Shown piece by piece: positions 1-8,052 of a stretch of DNA of 64,000 bases (its first letter is position 1; each line of letters begins with the position of its first letter). The notes beneath the pieces were generated by a model. The model saw nothing but the letters and a program-made list of their open reading frames with translations. It searched no databases and was not told where the DNA came from. Source of the stretch: Schaalia odontolytica (GTDB lineage Bacteria; Actinomycetota; Actinomycetes; Actinomycetales; Actinomycetaceae); NCBI RefSeq assembly GCF_024584435.1, contig NZ_CP102197.1:1922001-1986000 (forward strand). The letters run 5' to 3'. A program made the position numbers and the translations under genes.

Positions 1-1752
1 CTTGGGTGTGTGTGCCGCCATTATCGCAGTTGCGTCCTGGGCTGGCGCGCAAGAGGCTGTCAGGATGTTCACCACAGCGGCTGGCACGCGCAGGCGCGCC
101 AGGAGGGGACGCATCATCGTCGCGGACTCGCGCGGGGCGGCGAACCGCAGGACGAGCAGGTACACGAGGCCGGTGACGAGCGAAACAACGGCGAGCTTGA
201 TTGCTGCGAGAATCATGCGTGCCAGTGTCGAGTCGACACCGGTGTGAACCCCGAGAAGCCACAGCGCAGCGAAGCCGACGATCCCGGCGGCCACGGCCGC
301 ACCCACATAGGAAGCGTAGGAGCGCAGAAGTCCCGCGCGGTCAACAAAGCGGTTCTCGCGCGAGACCCACACGACGGCGATGACGCCCTGGGTGAGTCGG
401 CAGGCGGTCTCGCCGAGCGCGGCGGCAACGACCCACCAGCGCTCACCGGTCAGGGCGAAGAGCGACCAGCCGACGATGACCTGGATGATCGTTGGCCCGA
501 TGCCCATGAGGAACACGGGCTTGACGTCCTCGTAGGCGAAGAAGACGCGCTGGCTCATGAGAACCATGCCGGTCGACGCGACGCCCGGCATGAGGGAGGC
601 GAGGACGAGGGCGTAGGCCGTGACCGCCTGGGGATCGCCGCCCTTGGCGGCCATTGCGATCTCCATCATCGGCACCGAACCGGCCATCAAAATGGCGGCC
701 GCCACGAGCGTCAGGGAGGTGATCGTGCGCACGCCCAGGTGGTAGCTGTCGGCCACCGCGCGGTCGTCCCCGTCGGCGACGGCACCGGCCATGCGGGTGA
801 AGATCGCCGTCGTCAGCGAGACCGTGATGAGGGACTGGGGAACCATGAAGATCATGAACGCGGTCGAGTAGGCGAGGATGCCCACGACTCCCCCCTGGGC
901 ACCGTTGCGGCCGATGAAGCCGTCCGCCATGGCGGCCAGGTTGTTCGTTGACAGGACGCCGACCTGAGAGACGCCGAGCGTGGCGAACGTCCAGCCCGCG
1001 ACCTTCGGCATTGACCCGAAGGAGGTGCCGCGGAAGTGGAAGTCCGGCGTGAAAGACACGCCCGCGCGCCTCATCGGCCACAGCAGGCACAGCGCCTGAC
1101 AGATGACGCCCAGCGTCGCCGAACCGGCGAGGACCCAGAACTGCGCGCCCGTCACGTCGGCGGCGGGGATGCCACCCGCCGGGGCTCCTCCCCAGATCGC
1201 GAGAAACACCCCGAGTCCGGCGATGCCCACGACGTTGTTGACGACCGGTGCCCACATGTAGGGACCAAAGATCTCCCGGGCGTTGAGAAGCTCGCCCAGC
1301 AGGTTGTACAACCCGTAGAAGAAGAGCTGAGGCAGGCACAGGAGGGCGAAGAGGATCGCCAGATGACGGATGTCGTCGGTGTATCCCGCCGCTGTGATCA
1401 TGACCAGAACGGGTGCGAGCACCATCGTCACGAAGGTCACGAGGAACAGGACCGTTCCGGCCAGCGTCAGCAGGCGATTGACGTAGGTGTCGCCATCATT
1501 GCGACGCTTGATGGCCCCCACAATCTGGGGGACCAGGACCGCGTCGAAGATACCCGAGGCGAGGAGATTGAAGACGGTGTTGGGCAGGGTGTTGGCGGTC
1601 TGGAAGGCGGCGCCCACGCCGCCGGCGGTGGCTCCCACCGCCGCGATGAGCATGGCGTTGCGCACGAAGCCGAGGATGCGTGACACCATGGTGCCCGATG
1701 CCATGAGCGCCGACGCCCTCAGGATCGATCGACGAGGCGTGTTCGAGCTCAT
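1..1752 (-). CDS. murJ: Lipid II flippase MurJ (MviN), 3' end outside window
   Basis: Integral membrane flippase that moves lipid II across the cytoplasmic membrane for peptidoglycan synthesis. The frame opens at the ATG complementary to 1752 and stays open to base 1, giving at least 584 codons; the C-terminus is missing. The N-terminus reads MSSNTPRRSILRASALM, then repeated hydrophobic segments with MviN-like stretches (SRILGFVRNAML, NTLPNTVFNLL, VPQSLITVSLTTAIFTRMA). Its start overlaps the stop of the upstream DUF6049 gene as ATGA, so translation is probably coupled. The order NUDIX-DUF6049-murJ matches mycobacterial mutT4-Rv3909-Rv3910. Mycobacterial MviN carries a long C-terminal extension; whether this one does cannot be seen here. 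Confidence 0.95.
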   Translation of the reverse strand, partial: MSSNTPRRSILRASALMASGTMVSRILGFVRNAMLIAAVGATAGGVGAAFQTANTLPNTVFNLLASGIFDAVLVPQIVGAIKRRNDGDTYVNRLLTLAGTVLFLVTFVTMVLAPVLVMITAAGYTDDIRHLAILFALLCLPQLFFYGLYNLLGELLNAREIFGPYMWAPVVNNVVGIAGLGVFLAIWGGAPAGGIPAADVTGAQFWVLAGSATLGVICQALCLLWPMRRAGVSFTPDFHFRGTSFGSMPKVAGWTFATLGVSQVGVLSTNNLAAMADGFIGRNGAQGGVVGILAYSTAFMIFMVPQSLITVSLTTAIFTRMAGAVADGDDRAVADSYHLGVRTITSLTLVAAAILMAGSVPMMEIAMAAKGGDPQAVTAYALVLASLMPGVASTGMVLMSQRVFFAYEDVKPVFLMGIGPTIIQVIVGWSLFALTGERWWVVAAALGETACRLTQGVIAVVWVSRENRFVDRAGLLRSYASYVGAAVAAGIVGFAALWLLGVHTGVDSTLARMILAAIKLAVVSLVTGLVYLLVLRFAAPRESATMMRPLLARLRVPAAVVNILTASCAPAQDATAIMAAHTPK

Positions 1753-4139
1753 GGTGTCTCCTTGTCCGTGGCGGTCGCTGATTCGTTGGCCGTGGCCGTT
1801 GGTGCGCTCTCGGCGCTCCGCGCCTGCGCCCTCCTCGCCGCCCTGTTGCGCAGAGAACGCGTGATTCCCGCGAGGAAGAGAAGGCCGAAGAGCGAGGCGA
1901 TGACCGCTGTGATCGCATCCTCCCAGCCGGCTCGCATGCGAACGGTGACGGTTTGGGAGTCGTCAAGGACGACGTTGTCGGGTGTGGTGACCTTGTAGGT
2001 CACCTTGATGTCGCCACTGCCGATCGCTCCGACGGGAACTTCGACCGTGGTGGCGCCTCGGGCGGCGAGAACCTGGGAGAGGGCCGGCGTCGCGCGAAGC
2101 CTCGGGTCGTCGGGGATCAACGTGACGTCGACGCGGATCGGCCAGGGAAGCTTGTTGCGCACCAGCACGGGGAAGTTGGCCGACTTGTTGATGAGGTTGA
2201 CGGCCGAGGAGGGTTCGACGGTGACAGAAGACAGCAGATTCGTGACCTGGGAGGTCAAGGCCGTAGCCGCTTCCAGCTGCTTGGAGGCGGAGAGCTCGGC
2301 CGACAGGGACGGCAGGAGCTGCGGCGTGACGGAGTCGTAGACGGCATCGGGGTCGTCGGTTGCGCGTGCAAGGGGGGCGAGCCGCTCGAGAGAGGAGGCC
2401 ATCGCGTCGATGGCGGTGGACGTGTCGGCTTCGAGGGTGCCCGCCGTGACGGTCACGCGCTCAACGTCGGTGGGTTCGCTCGATGCCATGTCGGTGAAGG
2501 ACAGAGCGCTCACCCAGCGCGGGGAGAAGAGCGCGTTGACGCGGTGGGTCAGTCGCTCGTTGACGGCGGTGCCCCGGGCGGCGGCCGCGAAGACAGTGCG
2601 CGAGGAGGAGGGCCGCTCGCGTGCGATGATCGCCGTGATGGCGGTGAGGGCCTGCTCGGCGTCCAGTTCGTCGCCTCCCGTGGCGTTCCAGGACAGGATA
2701 GACGCGATGTCCCCCTGCTGGGCGAGGACCCGTGCCCCCGTGCCGTCCGTCGTTGTTTCGCCACTTGACGGATCGACATTGACGCGCGCGAAGGAGGTGA
2801 AGGGAACTTCGTCGGCCGGAGCGAGGGCCGAGGCGGGGGCGATCGTCAGCTGGTCGGGGGAGGCGAAGTTGGCCAGCAGCGCGGTGCCGAAGGTGGCGTC
2901 CGCCGGCCAGGCAACGTCGCGCAGAATCGTCGGCCCTTCGTCGGGTGTCGTCGTCGTTGCTCCGCTCTGACCGCTCCCCGCAGGGGCGGGGCTCGCACTC
3001 GGCGACGGCGAGTCGGGCGATGGGGTGGTGGAAGCGGAGGGCGTGGGGGCGGAAGCGGAGGGCGTGGGGGCGGAAGCGGAGGGCGTGGGGGCCACCCAGC
3101 CGGCCTCGCGAGGCGTCGCGGGGAAGCTTCCGATCGAGTGAGTTGCGCGCGCCCAGAAGTCGGAGTTGCTCGACAGGGCGAGGGCGCCGAGGTCGGCGTC
3201 GCCCTCGGGCAAGGCGACGACCTCCGTCGCGGCCGACATGAAGGCCGACACGAAGGCCTCCGACTGGAGGTCGCGTGAGCGTACCGCTGGATCCGTCGCG
3301 GTGGGCGCGGGCGTCGGCGTGGGGGAGGGCGTGGCGCTCGGCGAGGCCGTCGGCGAGTCGGACTGCGTGTCGTCCCCCGATTGGCCAGACTGGCCCGGCT
3401 CGGGCGCGGGAGACGGGCTCGGCGAGGCCGTGGGCTGCGGGCCGCGCGGAATCAGGAGCGGATCGACGGCAAGAGTCACGCCCGCGGTTGCGGCAAGAGT
3501 GAGCACCGCCGAGCGCTCGGCTTGGTCCTGAGAGGCGCTGGCCGACGTCCACGGGACGAGCGTGGTGATGCGTGACGCGGAGACTTGCGTCCCCGAATCC
3601 CACACGATGATGGAACGGTCCTTGCCCGAGTACTCGCCGGAGGTGGCGGTCACGGTGGTCACTCGAGGCCCCCACTCCTCGGTGTCGGTCAGCGGCAGCG
3701 CGGAGGTGGGTATGCGGATCTCGAAGGCGACGGTGGCGCCCCTGGCCACGTTGGACAGCGATGTCGAGGCCGCGTGCGTGGCGTCGGGTTCATCCTCGGT
3801 CAGCGCGGTCGTCAGCGCGGCGACGGAGATGGGCGTCTCGTTGGTCACAAAGACCTCGAGGGACACGGACGCGAGCGTCGTTGGGGACGCGTTGCGTACG
3901 GTGCCGGAGACGACTAGCTCGCTCTCGTTCGTGATGATTCTCGGAGAGAGAGAGTCGATCGAAACGGATAGTCCCGACTCCGTGGACGCCGGGCCCATGA
4001 CGGCCGGACGTGACTCGCTCGACCCCGACGCCGAAGCGGGCACCGGGGCGGCCCCGGCCTCGTCGATACCGAGACCGAAGGGAAGGGCAACGACCGCGCA
4101 CAGGGCGGCAAGCCATGCCGCCCGCCTAGTCACGGCCAT
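1749..4139 (-). CDS. DUF6049 family exported membrane-anchored protein
   Basis: Function unknown; a 796-residue protein of the family found beside murJ in actinobacteria (Rv3909-like). It has an N-terminal signal peptide (about residues 1-30, ending near DEAGAAPVPA), a large extracellular region, and one transmembrane segment near residues 745-765 followed by an Arg/Ala-rich cytoplasmic tail. Two low-complexity Pro/Ser/Thr linkers occur inside the ectodomain: one near residues 235-285 and one near 350-390 containing three tandem TPSASAP units. It overlaps the NUDIX gene by 14 nt and murJ by 4 nt, so the three are one operon. A cell-envelope role coupled to MurJ is inferred from conserved neighbourhood only. 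Confidence 0.85.
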   Translation of the reverse strand: MAVTRRAAWLAALCAVVALPFGLGIDEAGAAPVPASASGSSESRPAVMGPASTESGLSVSIDSLSPRIITNESELVVSGTVRNASPTTLASVSLEVFVTNETPISVAALTTALTEDEPDATHAASTSLSNVARGATVAFEIRIPTSALPLTDTEEWGPRVTTVTATSGEYSGKDRSIIVWDSGTQVSASRITTLVPWTSASASQDQAERSAVLTLAATAGVTLAVDPLLIPRGPQPTASPSPSPAPEPGQSGQSGDDTQSDSPTASPSATPSPTPTPAPTATDPAVRSRDLQSEAFVSAFMSAATEVVALPEGDADLGALALSSNSDFWARATHSIGSFPATPREAGWVAPTPSASAPTPSASAPTPSASTTPSPDSPSPSASPAPAGSGQSGATTTTPDEGPTILRDVAWPADATFGTALLANFASPDQLTIAPASALAPADEVPFTSFARVNVDPSSGETTTDGTGARVLAQQGDIASILSWNATGGDELDAEQALTAITAIIARERPSSSRTVFAAAARGTAVNERLTHRVNALFSPRWVSALSFTDMASSEPTDVERVTVTAGTLEADTSTAIDAMASSLERLAPLARATDDPDAVYDSVTPQLLPSLSAELSASKQLEAATALTSQVTNLLSSVTVEPSSAVNLINKSANFPVLVRNKLPWPIRVDVTLIPDDPRLRATPALSQVLAARGATTVEVPVGAIGSGDIKVTYKVTTPDNVVLDDSQTVTVRMRAGWEDAITAVIASLFGLLFLAGITRSLRNRAARRAQARSAESAPTATANESATATDKETP

Positions 4140-4659
4140 CCCGATACAGCAGGTCCAAGGCGATGCGCACGATGCGGCGCTCGTTGGGGTAGGCCAGCTG
4201 GCGTGACACGTCCCTCAGGGGGACCCACGCGGCCTCCTCGGCCTCGTGATCCGGATCGCCGTCGACGCAGATGGTCCCCGACTCATAGCCCATGAGGTAG
4301 TGGTGAACGACCTTGTGAACGCGGCGATCGTTGCCAGAAAACCAGTAGTCGATCGAGGCAAGGTGGCGGATGATGCGACCGTGAATGCCGGTCTCTTCGG
4401 CGACCTCGCGCAGCGCCGCCTGCTGCGGGGTCTCCGAACCCTCCAGGTGGCCCTTGGGCAGGCACCACTCGACGCGGCCCGCCCGGTTGCGCCGGGCGAT
4501 CAACGCGGCATAGGGAATTCCGTCACGTACGTCAACGACAATGCCACCCGCGCTGGTTTCGGCGGAAATCGGCAGGTGGGAGCGGCCTACGCGCACAGAA
4601 GCGGACCGACGCGGGGGTCTGGGCACCCCGGCTCGGCGGTCAACTGAACGTGCAGGCAT
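4126..4659 (-). CDS. NUDIX hydrolase (MutT4-like)
   Basis: Predicted pyrophosphohydrolase of nucleoside-diphosphate-linked substrates, cytosolic, 177 aa. The Nudix box GX5EX7REUXEEXGU is complete at residues 70-92: Gly70, Glu76, REVAEETGI with both metal-binding glutamates. The N-terminal 30 residues are basic and probably disordered. It is first in the leftward NUDIX-DUF6049-murJ operon and divergent from cca, the arrangement known for mutT4/pcnA in mycobacteria. The substrate cannot be read from sequence. The ATG is preceded by TACAGT six bases upstream, a plausible -10, so the mRNA may be leaderless. Confidence 0.9.
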   Translation of the reverse strand: MPARSVDRRAGVPRPPRRSASVRVGRSHLPISAETSAGGIVVDVRDGIPYAALIARRNRAGRVEWCLPKGHLEGSETPQQAALREVAEETGIHGRIIRHLASIDYWFSGNDRRVHKVVHHYLMGYESGTICVDGDPDHEAEEAAWVPLRDVSRQLAYPNERRIVRIALDLLYRDGRD

Positions 4660-4728
4660 GACTCCACTGTAGCCGTTGGGTGGCCCCCGGTAGTCGACCA
4701 GGGGGCTTTCCTGGCATGCTTAGGAGCG
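4660..4728. promoter_or_regulatory. Divergent promoter region NUDIX / cca
   Basis: Sixty-nine bases separate the two start codons. On the minus strand TACAGT ends six bases before the NUDIX ATG, placing a transcription start at or next to the start codon. On the plus strand TGGCATGCT, an extended -10-like string, lies just before the cca ATG together with TAGGAG, which could serve as a ribosome site. This is an inference from motif match only. Confidence 0.4.
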
Positions 4729-6330
4729 ATGAGTACTCAGTCAGCCTCCCCCAGAAACGGCACCGTGAGCACGCAAAACGGCGAAACAACGGACATTCCT
4801 ACCCTCATGGCGAACGCCACGAGGACCTTCGCCGCGCTCCCGCCCGCGATTATGGAACTCGGCACGATTTTTCGCGACGCCGGGGAGGAGCTGGCGCTCG
4901 TCGGGGGGCCTGTGCGCGACGCATTCCTGGGGGTGACGCCCCACGACTTCGACATGGCGACCTCCGCGCGCCCGGAGCGCACCGAGGAGCTGCTGTCCCG
5001 GTGGGGCAACGCCACCTGGGACATCGGCAAGGAGTTCGGCACGATCGGCGGGCGGCGAGGGGACGTTGTCGTCGAGGTGACGACCTACCGTACCGACGAG
5101 TATGAGATTGGCTCGCGTAAGCCCGAGGTCACCTTCGGCGACACGCTCGAGGGCGACCTGACGCGCCGAGACTTTACGGTCAACGCCATGGCGATGCGCC
5201 TGCCGCAGATGGCGCTCGTCGACCCCTGCGCCGGCCTGACCGACCTGGCCGCCGGAAACCTGCGTACCCCCGTGTCTGCCGAGCAGTCCTTCGACGACGA
5301 CCCCCTGCGCATCATGCGGGCGGCCAGGTTCAGCGCACAGCTGGGCCTCGACGTCGACGAAGACGTCATGAACGCCATGGAGACCATGGCCTCGCGCCTG
5401 GAGATCGTCTCGGCGGAGCGCATCCGCGCCGAGCTCGAACGCCTCATCATCTCGCCCTACCCGCGTCGCGGCATCGAGCTAATGGTCCACACGGGCGTCG
5501 CAGACATCGTCCTGCCCGAGGTTGCCGCCCTCGTGTCCACGGTTGACGAACACAAGCGCCACAAGGACGTCTACGAGCACACGCTCACCGTCGTCGAACA
5601 GGCCATCGACTTAGAGACCGGACCCGACGGGCCTGTCCCCGCCCCGGACTTCGTTCTGCGTTTCGCGGCCCTCATGCACGACGTCGGCAAGCCCGCCACC
5701 CGTCGCTTCGAAGCCAACGGGTCGGTGTCCTTCCACCACCACGAGATCGTCGGCGCGAAGATGACCCGCAAGCGGATGAAGGCCCTGCACTTCGACAAGG
5801 CGACCATCGAGGCCGTCTCGACGTTGGTCGCCCTTCACCTGCGCTTCCACGGCTACGGGGAGGCCGCCTGGTCGGACTCCGCCGTGCGGCGCTACGTCGC
5901 GGACGCTGGAGACCTTTTGGAGAGGCTGCATCGCCTCACGCGCGCCGACTGCACGACGCGTAACCGCCGCAAGGCCGCCTACCTGTCCGCGGCCTACGAC
6001 GACCTCGAGGCGCGCATCGCTGCCCTGCGCGAGCAGGAGGAGCTGGACGCGATCCGCCCCGACCTCGACGGTGACCAGATCATGGAGATCCTGGGCCTGC
6101 GGCCCTCCCGCGCCGTCAAGATCGCCCGCGACTACCTGCTGGAGCTACGCATGGAGCGCGGCCCCCTCGGCGAGGAGGACGCGCGCGAGGCCCTGCTCCA
6201 CTGGTGGGCGTCGGAGGACGTGCGCGCGCTGGCCGAGGAGTACCAGGCGCAGCAGGCTCGCTGGGAGGAGAAGGTCGCGCAGAAGAAGGCGCGCAAGGCG
6301 GCGGCGAAGGCCGCGCGCGAGGCCCAGTAG
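4729..6330 (+). CDS. cca: CCA tRNA nucleotidyltransferase / poly(A) polymerase family
   Basis: Adds or repairs the 3'-CCA of tRNAs in the cytosol; 533 aa. Nucleotidyltransferase motifs are visible in order: GGPVRD near residue 58, the metal site HDFDMATSA, RRDFTVNAMA, then DPLRIMRAARF of the RNA-binding head. A C-terminal HD domain follows (LMHDVGKPATRR with downstream His residues), as in the HD-containing actinobacterial enzymes. The last 30 residues are a Lys/Ala-rich helix (KKARKAAAKAAREAQ). CCA is not encoded in the tRNA-Leu gene of this window, consistent with a need for this enzyme. Mycobacterial homologues are labelled PcnA; CCA-adding activity is the likelier role. Confidence 0.93.
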   Translation: MSTQSASPRNGTVSTQNGETTDIPTLMANATRTFAALPPAIMELGTIFRDAGEELALVGGPVRDAFLGVTPHDFDMATSARPERTEELLSRWGNATWDIGKEFGTIGGRRGDVVVEVTTYRTDEYEIGSRKPEVTFGDTLEGDLTRRDFTVNAMAMRLPQMALVDPCAGLTDLAAGNLRTPVSAEQSFDDDPLRIMRAARFSAQLGLDVDEDVMNAMETMASRLEIVSAERIRAELERLIISPYPRRGIELMVHTGVADIVLPEVAALVSTVDEHKRHKDVYEHTLTVVEQAIDLETGPDGPVPAPDFVLRFAALMHDVGKPATRRFEANGSVSFHHHEIVGAKMTRKRMKALHFDKATIEAVSTLVALHLRFHGYGEAAWSDSAVRRYVADAGDLLERLHRLTRADCTTRNRRKAAYLSAAYDDLEARIAALREQEELDAIRPDLDGDQIMEILGLRPSRAVKIARDYLLELRMERGPLGEEDAREALLHWWASEDVRALAEEYQAQQARWEEKVAQKKARKAAAKAAREAQ

Positions 6331-6442
6331 GGGCCGCTCGCGGCGCATTCGCGCGACCATCCTCACGCCTGCGCGCGGTGCACCCCTCGGTGCCCCGCCG
6401 TAGGCTGGTGACAACCAAACGAATCCTAAGGAGGCTCTCCCG

Positions 6443-7909
6443 ATGAGCACGTTTACCCCCGAGAAGGCGTCGGCCGACATCGGCGTGTACGGACTGGGCG
6501 TGATGGGAGCGAACCTGGCGCGCAACCTGGCCCGCAACGGCTACGCGACAGCCGTCTTCAACCGCACCCCCGCCCGCACCGACAAGCTCATGGCCGAGCA
6601 CGGCGAGGAGGCGACCTTCGTTCCCTCCTCGACCCTGGAGGACTTCGTCGCATCCTTGCGCGCACCCCGCGTGGCCATCATCATGGTGCAGGCGGGTCCC
6701 GCGACGGATGCCGTCACGGAACAGCTCGCCGCGCTCATGGACGAGGGCGACATCATCGTCGACTGCGGCAACTCGCTGTTCGCCGACACGATCCGCCGCG
6801 AGAAGTGGGCGGCCGAGCGCGGCCTGCACTTCGTGGGCGCAGGCGTCTCCGGCGGCGAGGAGGGCGCCCTGTGGGGGCCGTCCATCATGCCGGGAGGGAC
6901 CCGGGCCTCCTACGAACGCCTCGGCCCCATGTTCGAGGCGATCTCCGCCACCTACGACGGCGTCCCCTGCTGCACGTACATCGGGGCCAACGGCGCGGGC
7001 CACTTCGTCAAGATGGTCCACAACGGCATCGAGTACGCCGACATGCAGGTGATCGCCGAGGCGTACACCCTCCTGCGCGAGGGCCTGGGGGCCACTCCCG
7101 CCCAGATCGCGGATATTTTCGCGGCCTGGAACGAGGGCGAGCTCAACTCCTACCTCATCGAGATCACGGCCGAGGTCCTACGCCAGGTGGACGCGTCCAC
7201 GGGGGTGCCCCTCGTCGATCTCATCGTCGACGCGGCCTCGCAGAAGGGGACCGGCAAGTGGACGGTTCAGACCGCCCTGGATCTGGCGGTCCCCGTGACC
7301 GCGATCGGCGAGGCGACGTTCGCGCGCGGCGCCTCCTGTGAACCCGCTCAGCGTGCGGCCGGGCAGAAGCTCGCCGGCAACGCCACGCCCCTCGTCATCG
7401 AGACGGACGAGGCCCGGGCCGCGTTCGTGGAGGACGTGCGACGCGCCCTCTTCGCCTCCAAGATCGTCGCCTACTCGCAGGGCTTCGACGAGATCGAGGC
7501 GGGGGCGGCCGAGTACGGCTGGGACATCGACAAGGGGGCCTTGGCCCGCATCTGGCGCGCCGGCTGCATCATCCGCGCGGCCTTCCTTGATGACATCACG
7601 CGCGCCTACGAGGCCGATCCCTCCCTGCCGCTCCTGCTGGCCGCCGAGCCTTTCGCGACCCGCTTCCAGGAGTGCACGCCCGCGCTGCGTCGCATCGTCT
7701 CCCAGGCCGCGCTGGCCGGAGTCCCGATTCCGGTGTTCGCGTCCTCGCTGGCGTACTTCGATCAGATTCGCGCGACGCGCCTTCCGGCGGCCCTCATCCA
7801 GGGTCAGCGGGACTTCTTCGGCTCCCACACGTACCGCCGCATCGACAGGGAAGGTGTCTTCCACACGCGATGGGCCGAGCCTGGCCGCCCCGAGGAGCAG
7901 TGGTCCTGA
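6443..7909 (+). CDS. gnd: 6-phosphogluconate dehydrogenase, decarboxylating
   Basis: Oxidative pentose phosphate pathway enzyme converting 6-phosphogluconate to ribulose 5-phosphate plus CO2 and NADPH; 488 aa, usual length for the long dimeric form. Rossmann motif GLGVMGANLARN is at residues 16-27, with NRT after beta-2, favouring NADP. The family signature VSGGEEGALWGPSIMPGG and the catalytic KMVHNGIEY are intact, as is ASQKGTGKWT in the helical domain and the C-terminal GQRDFFGSHTY. A strong ribosome site AAGGAGG lies eight bases before the ATG. The gap from cca is 112 bp, so it may have its own promoter. Confidence 0.97.
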   Translation: MSTFTPEKASADIGVYGLGVMGANLARNLARNGYATAVFNRTPARTDKLMAEHGEEATFVPSSTLEDFVASLRAPRVAIIMVQAGPATDAVTEQLAALMDEGDIIVDCGNSLFADTIRREKWAAERGLHFVGAGVSGGEEGALWGPSIMPGGTRASYERLGPMFEAISATYDGVPCCTYIGANGAGHFVKMVHNGIEYADMQVIAEAYTLLREGLGATPAQIADIFAAWNEGELNSYLIEITAEVLRQVDASTGVPLVDLIVDAASQKGTGKWTVQTALDLAVPVTAIGEATFARGASCEPAQRAAGQKLAGNATPLVIETDEARAAFVEDVRRALFASKIVAYSQGFDEIEAGAAEYGWDIDKGALARIWRAGCIIRAAFLDDITRAYEADPSLPLLLAAEPFATRFQECTPALRRIVSQAALAGVPIPVFASSLAYFDQIRATRLPAALIQGQRDFFGSHTYRRIDREGVFHTRWAEPGRPEEQWS

Positions 7910-8052
7910 GCGTCGGGACGCGCGGGACATCGCACGGGGGGTGGGCGAGCGGCTGCGCACCCACTCCCTGTGTCGCAGCACATACTTTGGGGATCTTCCC
8001 GCAAACACGGTTACGCTAGGGGTACAACCTTATCCGCTGAAAGGGCGAACAC